Shown piece after piece: positions 25,807 to 33,982 of a DNA stretch of 64,000 nucleotides; the first letter of the stretch is position 1; each line of letters starts with the position of its first letter. The translations under genes were made by a program, and so were the position numbers. Source of the DNA: Petralouisia muris (GTDB lineage: Bacteria > Bacillota > Clostridia > Lachnospirales > Lachnospiraceae); contig NZ_SRYA01000014.1 of assembly GCF_004793545.1 (NCBI RefSeq), positions 42,871-106,870 on the forward strand, given 5' to 3'. Under the pieces are notes generated by a model, which had not been told where the DNA came from, did not search any database, and worked only from the letters and a program-made list of their open reading frames with translations.

Positions 25807-28032
25807 ATGGATGGTGGATTGATATTGGAAGGACAGGAAGCATATTTTAAAGAACTGCTGGAGCTGGTTAAGCAGGAAATCGACCTTTATACCAGGTATG
25901 CGGTGCGTCTGCGGGAGGACGGAGGAATCCGTCACATCTATCAGACGAAGCTGTTAAAAGAGGAACTCTCCAACATTCTGGAAAATCCCTTTTCCCATAT
26001 GGATTTGAAATCTTACCGCAGGGAGCGGGAACTTCTTATATTCCGATGGCAGGAATTTCATGCGAGGGCTTTCTATACCATAAAAAGCGGAGAATTGCTG
26101 CCTTTTGAATATATGCTCCGCAGACTGAAACTTGACGAATTTGAACAGTATCTGGCCTGCCTTGCCATGGCGCCGGAATTAAACCGGGAATTTGAACGGT
26201 TGTACTGCTATCTGCAGGATGACCTTGCATGGCGGTATCCTTCTCTGGATTTGTGTGTGAAAATGTATACCATGGACGAACAGGAACAGAACACGCTGAT
26301 TGGCAGGACTTTCGTGCGCCGGGAGCTGCTGAGCTGCATTTTTGAGGAAACTCAGAGAGGGCGGGAAAGCGAGCTGTCCTGGAAGCTGAAGCTCAGGAGA
26401 GATCTGGTGTCTTATGCATATTTTCAGGAATCAGATCTGCTGAACCGGAAGGTGGAGTATCGTCTGAGTATTCCGGATGGGAAGCCTGCACCCACGCTCA
26501 ATATTAATAATCAGGTCATGGAGGTTATCCAAAAGCGCCTGAAAGCGGGAGGTTCCGGTCAGAATGCGGGGCAAGACAGAATAAAACTCAGGCTGTTTCT
26601 CCTGAGGGGGTCCAAGGGAAGCGGGAAAAAACTGCAGATAAGACTGGCGGCAAAAGCCATGGGGCAGGGCGTATTGTTTTTTGATCTAAGAGTTCTCTCC
26701 GGTAAAAATGAAGAACAGATGCGGGATTCCATCTGCAATGCTCTGGTGCGGGCGGTGTTGGACCATGCTTTTTTGGCGTTTTGTCACTGGGAAACCTTGT
26801 GGGCCAAAGAGGAGAAGAAGCGATTGTTTGCACAGGAAATCCTGCTGAAAACCTCTCTGTTTTTTCAGGATGTATTTCTGACGGTGGAGGAGGAAGTGGG
26901 TCAGGATGTGTTTGGCGGAGAATATCCCGCCGGCTGCCGGATAGAAGAATTTTCCCTGGGATTCCCTTCCATACAGGAGCGAAGCATGCTCTGGAAAACC
27001 TTCCTGGAGGAAACAGGACATGAAAAAGAAACCTGCGGGCAGGAAAAGCAGCAGGTATACGATACTCTGGCGGCCCAGTTTGATTTTACGCCGGGAATGA
27101 TAAAAGAGGCGGTGGAGCTGGCCTGCCGGGAAGGGGAAATTTACGGGGAAGAAGTTTCCTCCGTTCGTCTGTACCGGGCCTGTCAGCAGAAAATTTCCCA
27201 TCGGCTGGGAGAGCGGGCCAGCCGGGTCAGCGCGGTCTATACCTGGGATGACCTGGTGTTGGAAGAAGGACCAAAAGAACTGCTGCGGCAGGCCTGCGGG
27301 CAGGTGTCTTTCCGGGGAAAGGTCTACGAGGAATGGGGCTTTCAGGAGAAGATTGCCTATGGCCGGGGAGTATCCATGCTGTTTGCGGGGCCTCCGGGAA
27401 CCGGAAAAACCATGGCGGCCCAGGTTCTTGCCAGTGAGCTGAATCTGGAATTGTATAAAGTGGATCTTTCCGGCGTGCTGTCAAAATACATTGGAGAGAC
27501 CCAGAAAAATCTTAGGGAAATTTTTGATGAGGTGAAAAAGAGCAGGAGTATTCTCTTTTTTGACGAGGCGGACGTGCTGTTCGGAAAGCGTGTGGATGTG
27601 ACAGACGCAAGGGATATCAGTGCCAACGCTCAGACTGCATATTTGCTGCAGAAAATGGAAGAATATGATGGGATTACCATTCTGGCCACCAACCTGCTGC
27701 AGAATTTTGACGACGCTTATAAGCGTCGAATCAAATTTATCATCCATTTCACTTTTCCTCAGAAAGAGCGGCGCATACAGCTCTGGCAGAAAGTATTTCC
27801 CAGGAAGATGCCCCTGGGAAGCGATTTGGATATAGAATATCTTGCGGAAAATTTCGAGCTTTCCGGAGCAGCCATTAAAAATATCGCGGTCAATGGGGCC
27901 TTTCTTGCAGCCTCCAGACAGGAAATTATCGGAATGGAGCATATTATGACAGCTTTGCAGCAGGAATATGAAAAATCCGGAAAAATACTTGGAAAAGCAG
28001 AGTTGAAAGAATATTATGTATACAAAATATAA
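25807..28032 (+). CDS. AAA+ ATPase of the injection system (Afp15/Pvc15-like)
   Basis: 741 residues, starting four bases after the previous stop with no strong ribosome site, so probably translationally coupled. The C-terminal module is a complete AAA+ domain: GPPGTGKT (about residue 525), ILFFDEADVLFGKR (about 580), an ATNLLQNFDDAYKRR sensor and arginine stretch, and a C-terminal helical lid ending KYILGKAELKEYY-like. An earlier second module near residue 265 has a worn P-loop (LLRGSKGSGKK), so only one site should be active. The homologous eCIS ATPase is needed for particle assembly in Afp and PVC, probably as an unfoldase or chaperone for cargo or for the tape measure. It ends in YYVYKI. 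Confidence 0.9.
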   Translation: MDGGLILEGQEAYFKELLELVKQEIDLYTRYAVRLREDGGIRHIYQTKLLKEELSNILENPFSHMDLKSYRRERELLIFRWQEFHARAFYTIKSGELLPFEYMLRRLKLDEFEQYLACLAMAPELNREFERLYCYLQDDLAWRYPSLDLCVKMYTMDEQEQNTLIGRTFVRRELLSCIFEETQRGRESELSWKLKLRRDLVSYAYFQESDLLNRKVEYRLSIPDGKPAPTLNINNQVMEVIQKRLKAGGSGQNAGQDRIKLRLFLLRGSKGSGKKLQIRLAAKAMGQGVLFFDLRVLSGKNEEQMRDSICNALVRAVLDHAFLAFCHWETLWAKEEKKRLFAQEILLKTSLFFQDVFLTVEEEVGQDVFGGEYPAGCRIEEFSLGFPSIQERSMLWKTFLEETGHEKETCGQEKQQVYDTLAAQFDFTPGMIKEAVELACREGEIYGEEVSSVRLYRACQQKISHRLGERASRVSAVYTWDDLVLEEGPKELLRQACGQVSFRGKVYEEWGFQEKIAYGRGVSMLFAGPPGTGKTMAAQVLASELNLELYKVDLSGVLSKYIGETQKNLREIFDEVKKSRSILFFDEADVLFGKRVDVTDARDISANAQTAYLLQKMEEYDGITILATNLLQNFDDAYKRRIKFIIHFTFPQKERRIQLWQKVFPRKMPLGSDLDIEYLAENFELSGAAIKNIAVNGAFLAASRQEIIGMEHIMTALQQEYEKSGKILGKAELKEYYVYKI

Positions 28033-28068
28033 GGCTTGTGCAAAGAGGCAGGCGGAATGGAGGAAATT

Positions 28069-28611
28069 ATGAATAAAGCAGAGTTGCGAAAGGGCTTACA
28101 GAGATTGAAGGAGTATCTGGCCGGCCAGGAGTTTGAAAGTATGTTACTGGAAGAAGGAGAGGAAGCCGCGCTGGATTCCCTGATACTGCCATTGGAGATC
28201 AACGAGGAGCTGAGCCTGGATATCAGCTGTAATTTCGTCCATGTACCGGAATTTGGGGATATGCTCCAGTATTACGGGCATCTGGAAGTAGATGAGCTGT
28301 TTGCAGAAAATCCGGAATCTTTTACGGAATTTAATGTATTGCAGCTCCTGAATGCCCTGAACCAGATGATTCCGGTGGGCCAATTTCTTTTCATGCAGGA
28401 CCAGGCAGAGGGAGAGGAACAGAATGTAATTGGAATTCGTTATACGGTGCTGACTGCACTGGACAATGAAATAGAAATGGAAAAATGCGTCAGTGTAATT
28501 AAATTTCTGATGCATATTTATGAGCTTCTCTGCAGTAGTCTGGTGCTGCTTCTGGAAGGAGAAACGGTGCAGAACGCATTATATATCATAGGTGATGTGA
28601 TAAATTTATAA
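28069..28611 (+). CDS. small acidic protein, possible chaperone of the locus
   Basis: 180 residues from ATG 28069, preceded by GGAGG at five bases. An in-frame ATG at 28057 would add four residues and has a weaker site. The protein is acidic and mixed alpha/beta (ELSLDISCNFVHVPEFGDMLQYYG, then NVLQLLNALNQMIPVGQFLF). This resembles YbjN or type III chaperone-like folds, a loose comparison only. It is the last gene of the locus: 61 bases later an unrelated gene set starts. A role in holding cargo or the neighbouring ATPase would fit its size, charge and place. Confidence 0.5.
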   Translation: MNKAELRKGLQRLKEYLAGQEFESMLLEEGEEAALDSLILPLEINEELSLDISCNFVHVPEFGDMLQYYGHLEVDELFAENPESFTEFNVLQLLNALNQMIPVGQFLFMQDQAEGEEQNVIGIRYTVLTALDNEIEMEKCVSVIKFLMHIYELLCSSLVLLLEGETVQNALYIIGDVINL

Positions 28612-28672
28612 GATTGGAAAAGTCCGGCCATAAGAAATGATGATGGCGGATTGAAATAAACGGGAGGTTTAT

Positions 28673-29449
28673 ATGAAAGAATGTACAACAAAAAGAACGA
28701 CAGTGGAACTGGTGCTGACGGGGCTGGTGCTTCTGTCTGTTGTCCGGCAGTTTTTTCTGGGCAGTTATCACAATATGTTTCTGGGAATACTGACGCTGAT
28801 CCTGTTTATGGCGCCTCAGTTTATCGAGAAGACAGTGGGCGTAACCATTCCAACAGGATTGAAAACAGTGATTCTTATTTTTATTTTTTCAGCGGAAATT
28901 CTGGGAGAAATCAATGCTTTTTACATAAAAATTCCCCTTTGGGATACCATGCTTCATACCACCAACGGATTTCTGATGGCGGCTATTGGATTTGCACTGA
29001 TAGATCTGTTTAACAGAAGTGAGAGATTTTCTGTGAAGATGTCTCCGTATTTTGTGGCCTTTGTGGCATTCTGCTTTTCCATGACGGTGGGCGTGGTATG
29101 GGAGTTCTTTGAATTTACCATGGACTGGTTCTTTTACACGGATATGCAGAAAGACTGGATTCTTCCCACCATCAGCTCTGTGAAACTGGACCCTGCCGGG
29201 GGCAATCATCCCATAAAAGTGGCGGTGGAGTCTGTGGTGATCAATGGGGAGGAATGGAATCTTGGCGGTTATCTGGACATTGGAATTGTAGATACCATGA
29301 AGGATCTGATGGTAAACTTTCTGGGAGCTGTTGTGTTTTCTGTGATAGGTATTGTCTATCTGAAGCAGAGGGGGAAAGGCAGGCTGGCTTCTTCTCTGAT
29401 TCCTCAGGTAAATGAAAAATGGGAAAAAGGAGAGAAAAACCATGAATAA
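28673..29449 (+). CDS. YjdF/DUF2238-like multi-pass membrane protein
   Basis: 258 residues, with ATG behind GGGAGG. At least five hydrophobic helices are visible (TVELVLTGLVLLSVV, LGILTLILFMAPQFI, TVILIFIFSAEILG, FLMAAIGFALIDLF, YFVAFVAFCFSMTVGVVWEFF) plus one near the C-terminus. The WDTMLHTTNGFL and VVWEFFEF motifs are like those of the YjdF (DUF2238) family, whose role is unknown. It heads a five-gene set of ion-handling membrane proteins, and its last eight bases overlap the ClC gene. Confidence 0.6.
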   Translation: MKECTTKRTTVELVLTGLVLLSVVRQFFLGSYHNMFLGILTLILFMAPQFIEKTVGVTIPTGLKTVILIFIFSAEILGEINAFYIKIPLWDTMLHTTNGFLMAAIGFALIDLFNRSERFSVKMSPYFVAFVAFCFSMTVGVVWEFFEFTMDWFFYTDMQKDWILPTISSVKLDPAGGNHPIKVAVESVVINGEEWNLGGYLDIGIVDTMKDLMVNFLGAVVFSVIGIVYLKQRGKGRLASSLIPQVNEKWEKGEKNHE

Positions 29450-30710
29450 ATCAGTCAGGAACAATCTGTATCTTATCCTGTTCTGCGGAATCATGGGGGC
29501 TGTGGCCGGAGGGGTCATATGGACATTTTTAAAGGTCATGTCTCTGGGAATTACATTCTTGTGGGAATGGCTGCCAAAGCAGGTTTCCATTCCATATTAT
29601 ACGGTGCTGATGTGTACTGCAGGCGGAGCCCTGATTGGCTGTTTCCGTTGGAAATTCGGTGATTATCCGGAAGAACTGGACACAGTGATGGGAAAAATAA
29701 AAGCAGAGAAAACCTATGATTATTCCAATATGGTGGTACTTCTGCTCAGCGCTCTGTTTCCACTTTTGCTGGGCAGCAGTATTGGTCCGGAGGCGGGACT
29801 TACCGGAGTGATCGTGGGCCTTTGTTACTGGGTTGGGGATAATCTTTCTTTTGCCCGGCAGAATGCCAGAGAATATTCCCAAGTGGGGGCTGCCGTAACG
29901 CTGGGTGTGCTGTTTCGTTCCCCACTGTTTGGCGTTTTTGCGGTGGAGGAAGAAAACCGGGACAAAGAGATTCTGAAACTGCCGGGAACCATGAAACTGT
30001 TTCTGTATGGTCTGGCAGCGGCGGCGGGAACAGGATTTTATATGCTGTTGTCTGAATTATTTGGAGCAGGACTTTCCGCCATGCCTTCCTTTCCGGAAAT
30101 GGAGCCGGATGCATTTGATTATCTGATGGTAATTCTTTATATTCTGCTGGGATGTATTCTGGCAAAATTTTATTTTATCACCCACGGGGCAGCAAAATGG
30201 GCTGCAGGAAAGATTCCTGCCGTTGCAAAAGAAACGGTGGGCGGCCTGTGTCTTGGAGTTATGGGTATGACAGCGCCAATTCTGATGTTTTCAGGCGAGG
30301 AAGCAATGGGTGAACTGATTGCGGATTATAACATGTATCTGCCTCTGACCCTTGCAGCCATAGCGTTTTTGAAGGTGCTGCTTACTAATATATGTATTCA
30401 AACAGGATTGAAAGGAGGGCATTTTTTTCCGGTAATATTTGCAGGAGTGTGTCTTGGATATGCCGCTGCAATGATTGTATTTGGCAATGGGGCAGGTCAC
30501 GGTGTATTTGCCGCGGCAACGGTGACAGCCGCCCTTCTTGGGGCGATTATGAAAAAGCCCCTGGCAGTTACAGTGCTGTTGTTTTTATGTTTTCCAGTCA
30601 GGCTGTTTCTGTGGATTTTTCTTGCGGCAGCAGCAGGGAGTTTTCTCGCAGGCAATAAAGAAAAATCACCTGTGGGAAAAAACAAATTTAAAGAATCAGG
30701 AGGAATTTAG
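29442..30710 (+). CDS. ClC-family chloride channel or H+/Cl- exchanger
   Basis: 422 residues from ATG 29442, with AAAGGAGAG upstream inside the end of the previous gene. About ten hydrophobic helices. ClC landmarks are recognisable: LLGSSIGPEAGLTG (selectivity helix, variant of GKEGP), LLFRSPLFGVFAVEE, ILMFSGEEAM and IQTGLKGGHFFPVIFAGVCLG (the GGxFxP filter). The glutamate after FAV is retained, in the position where ClC exchangers carry the gating or proton glutamates, but I cannot decide channel against exchanger from sequence alone. It probably moves chloride across the cytoplasmic membrane to balance charge during acid or pH stress. Confidence 0.82.
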   Translation: MNKSVRNNLYLILFCGIMGAVAGGVIWTFLKVMSLGITFLWEWLPKQVSIPYYTVLMCTAGGALIGCFRWKFGDYPEELDTVMGKIKAEKTYDYSNMVVLLLSALFPLLLGSSIGPEAGLTGVIVGLCYWVGDNLSFARQNAREYSQVGAAVTLGVLFRSPLFGVFAVEEENRDKEILKLPGTMKLFLYGLAAAAGTGFYMLLSELFGAGLSAMPSFPEMEPDAFDYLMVILYILLGCILAKFYFITHGAAKWAAGKIPAVAKETVGGLCLGVMGMTAPILMFSGEEAMGELIADYNMYLPLTLAAIAFLKVLLTNICIQTGLKGGHFFPVIFAGVCLGYAAAMIVFGNGAGHGVFAAATVTAALLGAIMKKPLAVTVLLFLCFPVRLFLWIFLAAAAGSFLAGNKEKSPVGKNKFKESGGI

Positions 30711-30712
30711 TT

Positions 30713-31225
30713 ATGAAGATTTTTACAATTATTCTTGGAGTGCTTATGGCAATCTGCGGGGTTTCCTGCATTTGTACGCCGGTGATGACTTTTCTGGAGG
30801 CAGGTTATTTTCTGGTAATTTTGTTGCTGGTCTATGGAATCGGCGCCATAGTAAAGGCGGTTATGGAAAAAGAGTATGGACTGCCTTTTCTGTTTGGGAT
30901 TCTGAGTATTATTCTTGGCATTGTGATTATGGTTGTGCCGGGACTGAAACTGATGACGGACGGAATGCTGATTTACTTTATGGCAGTATGGTTCCTTCTG
31001 CAGGGAGCTGTCGGTATTTTCATGGCAGTCCGGCAGAAAAATTCAGAAGAAAGCAAGGGATGGGTCTGGGTGTTGATTCTCGGCATACTCGGAGTGCTGG
31101 TAGGTATTTATTCTCTGGTACATCCCATGCTGCTGGCATTTACCTTTGGAATTCTGGTAGGTCTTTATTTTATTGAAAGCGGAATCAGCATGATTGTTCT
31201 GGTGTGTTCAGTACATTCGGAATAG
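30713..31225 (+). CDS. HdeD/DUF308-like membrane protein
   Basis: 170 residues behind AGGAGGAATT, two bases after the ClC stop. It is almost entirely hydrophobic, with about six short helices in three similar pairs (TIILGVLMAICGVSCI, FLVILLLVYGIGAIVKAVM, FGILSIILGIVIMVV, LGILGVLVGIYSLVHP, FGILVGLYFIESGISMIVLV). This pattern of paired, glycine-rich helices is the HdeD/DUF308 family. In E. coli HdeD is linked to acid resistance at high cell density. The company here (ClC, K+ channel, Na+/H+ antiporter) fits a pH or ion role. Confidence 0.75.
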   Translation: MKIFTIILGVLMAICGVSCICTPVMTFLEAGYFLVILLLVYGIGAIVKAVMEKEYGLPFLFGILSIILGIVIMVVPGLKLMTDGMLIYFMAVWFLLQGAVGIFMAVRQKNSEESKGWVWVLILGILGVLVGIYSLVHPMLLAFTFGILVGLYFIESGISMIVLVCSVHSE

Positions 31226-31234
31226 GAAACAGAT

Positions 31235-31684
31235 ATGAGGACGTGGAAGCGGTGTTATAAGATTCTGAAACGGACAGGCACATTGAAAATATTTATGAGT
31301 TTTCTCATGTTCCTCTGTGCTGCCGGAGCAGCGTTGATGGTGGTGGAGCCGGATATTGAGTCTTTTGGCGATGGCCTGTGGTACTGCTTTGTGGCAGCCA
31401 CCACCATCGGATTCGGTGATATCTGCGTGAACACAGGCATTGGACGGATCATTACGGTACTTGTATCTGTATACGGAATCCTTATGACAGCCATGGTTCC
31501 CGGCGTTGTGGTCAGTTATTACATGGAATATTTAAAAGTCCGGGAAAAAGAAACTATCTCTGTTTTTCTGGAAAAGCTGGAGCGGCTGCCAGAACTGTCA
31601 GAGGAGGAACTGGAACAGCTTTCTCAAAGAATTCGGGAATTTGAACAGAGAAACACCGATATTGGAGGTCTGAACAGGAAATGA
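31235..31684 (+). CDS. two-helix potassium channel
   Basis: 149 residues with two membrane helices (about 20-37 and 73-95), a pore helix DGLWYCFVAATT and the selectivity filter TIGFGDI in the P-loop (bacterial K+ channels have T-V/I-G-Y/F-G-D). After the second helix comes a Glu-rich coiled stretch (SEEELEQLSQRIREFEQR) probably forming a cytosolic assembly domain. It belongs to the ion channel 2 (Kcs/Kch-like) group, acting as a tetramer in the cytoplasmic membrane. The stop overlaps the antiporter start by four bases (ATGA). Confidence 0.85.
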   Translation: MRTWKRCYKILKRTGTLKIFMSFLMFLCAAGAALMVVEPDIESFGDGLWYCFVAATTIGFGDICVNTGIGRIITVLVSVYGILMTAMVPGVVVSYYMEYLKVREKETISVFLEKLERLPELSEEELEQLSQRIREFEQRNTDIGGLNRK

Positions 31685-32952
31685 ATACATTTTTGATAAA
31701 TACGGTAATTTTACTTGCTCTTGTGGTGACGTTGGGGTATCTGAATGAAAAGGTGACCAGATTTCCGGATGAGATTGCCTTGATGATGTTCAGCATCGTA
31801 ATTGGCGGTGTGCTGGTGATATCAGGCATAGCTTTTCAGGGAACGGAATCGGCCATGAAGTTTTTGAGCGGTCTGAAATATTTTGATCTGGAAAAATTTC
31901 TTATGGAAGGGGTGCTCTGCTTTATGCTGTTTGCAGGTTCCTGCCATATGCGGCTTCTGGATTTTAAAACCCATGCCCGGACGATTTCTCTGCTGGCAGT
32001 TGCCGCCACGTTTCTGGGAGCAGTGTTTTACGGCCTGCTGTTTTACGGCGCCGGTAAACTGATAGGGCTTTCCATGACCCTTCCTGTCTGCCTGATGTTT
32101 GGAAGTATTGTGGCGCCTACGGACCCCATTGCGGCCACCAGCATTCTGAAAAAATTCAACCTTCCTTCCGGTATCAGTTTTATTATGGAGGGAGAATCTC
32201 TGCTGAATGATGGAGTGGGCGTTGCACTGTTTGTGTTCTTTTCCGGAATGGTTACTGCGCAGAAAAGCGGCGGATTCTTTCAGGTGATGGCGAAGGAACT
32301 GCTGGGTGCCGTTCTTGTGGGAATTTTTGTAACAACAGTGTGCTTTTACATATTTCGACATACGAAAGATGAGGCGAGGCAGATATTTGCCAGCTTGCTG
32401 GCAGTGTCGTTATCCTATCTGTTATGTGAGAATTTTGAATTTTCCGGGGCCATTGCCTCAGTGGTCTGCGGCGTTCTGTTTTCTGCATTGCGTAATTACA
32501 GGGAATTCAAGGGGGAAGCTCTTTCATTGGAGCAGTTCGACAACTTCTGGTCTGTTTTGGATACGCTGTTGAATTCTGTTTTGTATGTGATGCTTGGCTT
32601 GTCCTTTATTCACATCCTTCAGATGCCCCATGTGCTGGTTCTGTCTCTGGCAGCTATTCTTGCGAATCTGATCGGCCGTGCTGGAAGCCTTGGGATTTCT
32701 GTTTTGTTTACAGGGCCGCTGCCGGATGGGTATGATAAGATTTCTTTTATAAAGCTGCTGACCTGGGGAGGACTCCGGGGAGGTCTGTCGGTGGCCCTTG
32801 CCATGAGTGCAGGGAGTATGGTGGATGAGAATACCTGTAATATTATTATGGGAGGAACTTATGCCATTGTGTTCTTTACCACTGTTATACAGGGCATGAC
32901 CATGCCCAGGGTATACCAGAATATCCAAAAGGGAATTGGAAAGAAAGGATAA
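31681..32952 (+). CDS. Na+/H+ antiporter, CPA1/NhaP type
   Basis: 423 residues with about twelve helices. Key region: GSIVAPTDPIAATSILKK (the unwound Asp-containing helix of CPA1 antiporters) and GESLLNDGVGVALFVFFSGM, with the ND motif that binds the ion. The late TWGGLRGGLSVALAMS is another family hallmark. It exchanges cytosolic Na+ (or K+) for protons, for pH and salt balance. It closes the five-gene set and ends 0-6 bases before a long convergent hairpin. Confidence 0.9.
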   Translation: MNTFLINTVILLALVVTLGYLNEKVTRFPDEIALMMFSIVIGGVLVISGIAFQGTESAMKFLSGLKYFDLEKFLMEGVLCFMLFAGSCHMRLLDFKTHARTISLLAVAATFLGAVFYGLLFYGAGKLIGLSMTLPVCLMFGSIVAPTDPIAATSILKKFNLPSGISFIMEGESLLNDGVGVALFVFFSGMVTAQKSGGFFQVMAKELLGAVLVGIFVTTVCFYIFRHTKDEARQIFASLLAVSLSYLLCENFEFSGAIASVVCGVLFSALRNYREFKGEALSLEQFDNFWSVLDTLLNSVLYVMLGLSFIHILQMPHVLVLSLAAILANLIGRAGSLGISVLFTGPLPDGYDKISFIKLLTWGGLRGGLSVALAMSAGSMVDENTCNIIMGGTYAIVFFTTVIQGMTMPRVYQNIQKGIGKKG

Positions 32953-33008
32953 CAGAACGGGGCGTTTGCATCATCAACAGATGTTTGATGCAAATGCCCC
33001 TTGTTCTG
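32953..33008. terminator. long convergent hairpin terminator
   Basis: A near-perfect inverted repeat: CAGAAC (32953-32958) with GTTCTG (33003-33008), then GGGGC and TTTGCATCA with TGATGCAAA and GCCCC, around an eleven-base loop, about 20 pairs in total. It lies between the stop of the antiporter and the stop of the minus-strand reductase. T-runs are short on both sides, so it may act as a two-way terminator that relies on stem strength. Assigned from structure only. Confidence 0.7.
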
Positions 33009-33012
33009 GAAC

Positions 33013-33864
33013 TTAATCATGTACTTTCATATTATGCAGTGCTTTCACAAATCCAGGGTCGCTGTGATTGACGATTTCACTGTGTCCAAGATCTAATTTT
33101 GCGATTTCGTTCATATCTTCTTCTGTCAGGGAGAAATTCCAGATATCCATATTCTCTGCCATACGGTCCTTGTGGACAGATTTTGGGATTACCACAACGC
33201 CTCGCTGGACATTCCAGCGAAGAGCTGTTTGTGCAGGGCTTTTTCCATATTTCTTACCGATGGCAGTTAAAACCGGATGGGTAAAAATGCCATGATTGCC
33301 CTCTGCAAAAGGTCCCCATGCTTCCGGGCATACGCCATATTCTTTCATCAGGGAGAGGGCGTTTTCCTGCTGGAAGAAGGGATGCAGTTCCACCTGATTA
33401 ACAGCAGGAATTACGGAAACTGTTTCGCACAGGTCAGCCAGGCGTTCCGGATAAAAATTGCAGACGCCGATGGCCCGGAGGATTCCTTCTTTGTACAATT
33501 CTTCCATGGCCCGGTAAGCTCCCATATAATCCCCCATGGGCTGATGAATCAAATACAGATCCAAATAGTCCAGTCCCAGTTTGTTCAGAGAAGTCTGAAC
33601 TGCTTTTTTTGCGCTTTCATAACTGGCGTCCTGTATCCATAGTTTGGTGGTGATAAATAAATCTTTCCGGTCTACGCCGCTTTTTTTGATGGCAGAGCCT
33701 ACCGCTTCTTCATTCATATAAGCAGCGGCAGTGTCAATCAAACGATAACCGCAATTTATAGCATCCTTTACGGCTGTTTCACATTGTTCCGGGTCTGGAA
33801 CCTGAAATACCCCAAATCCTTCCAACGGCATTTTTACTCCATTATTTAACGTAATAAATTCCAT
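33013..33864 (-). CDS. aldo/keto reductase
   Basis: 283 residues on the minus strand. Catalytic tetrad by motif: IDTAAAYMNEE (Asp and Tyr), TTKLW (Lys) and LIHQP (His). The NADPH-binding end is recognisable as VVVIPKSVHKDRM, together with NQVELHPF earlier. It belongs to the AKR5-like prokaryotic group that reduces aldehydes and ketones, including methylglyoxal or 2,5-diketogluconate in relatives; the substrate here is unknown. It faces the divergent LysR gene across 118 bases, so regulation by that protein is likely. Confidence 0.92.
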   Translation of the reverse strand: MEFITLNNGVKMPLEGFGVFQVPDPEQCETAVKDAINCGYRLIDTAAAYMNEEAVGSAIKKSGVDRKDLFITTKLWIQDASYESAKKAVQTSLNKLGLDYLDLYLIHQPMGDYMGAYRAMEELYKEGILRAIGVCNFYPERLADLCETVSVIPAVNQVELHPFFQQENALSLMKEYGVCPEAWGPFAEGNHGIFTHPVLTAIGKKYGKSPAQTALRWNVQRGVVVIPKSVHKDRMAENMDIWNFSLTEEDMNEIAKLDLGHSEIVNHSDPGFVKALHNMKVHD

Positions 33865-33897
33865 ATTTTTTACCTCCAGTTCAAATGTTCTGATATG

Positions 33898-33927
33898 ATT
33901 GTATCTGATTTTTCAGTAAAAGTACAA
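33898..33927 (-). promoter_or_regulatory. promoter of the aldo/keto reductase (minus strand)
   Basis: Read on the minus strand: TTGTAC (33922-33927), 18 bases, then TACAAT (33898-33903), about 34 bases before the reductase ATG. Both boxes are near the vegetative sigma consensus. The site is inside the LysR-reductase intergenic region, which has AT-rich stretches where a LysR protein could bind. Confidence 0.5.
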
Positions 33928-33982
33928 TATATATTCTGAAATGTGCTATAATTAAAAGAAATAGTAAAACAGGAGGTGGAAC

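Noticed and set aside
1..28611. Prophage or R-type tailocin as an explanation of the tail genes
   Set aside because: No integrase, capsid, terminase, holin or endolysin; the presence of two tube types, DUF4255, DUF4280 and the AAA+ ATPase fits eCIS.
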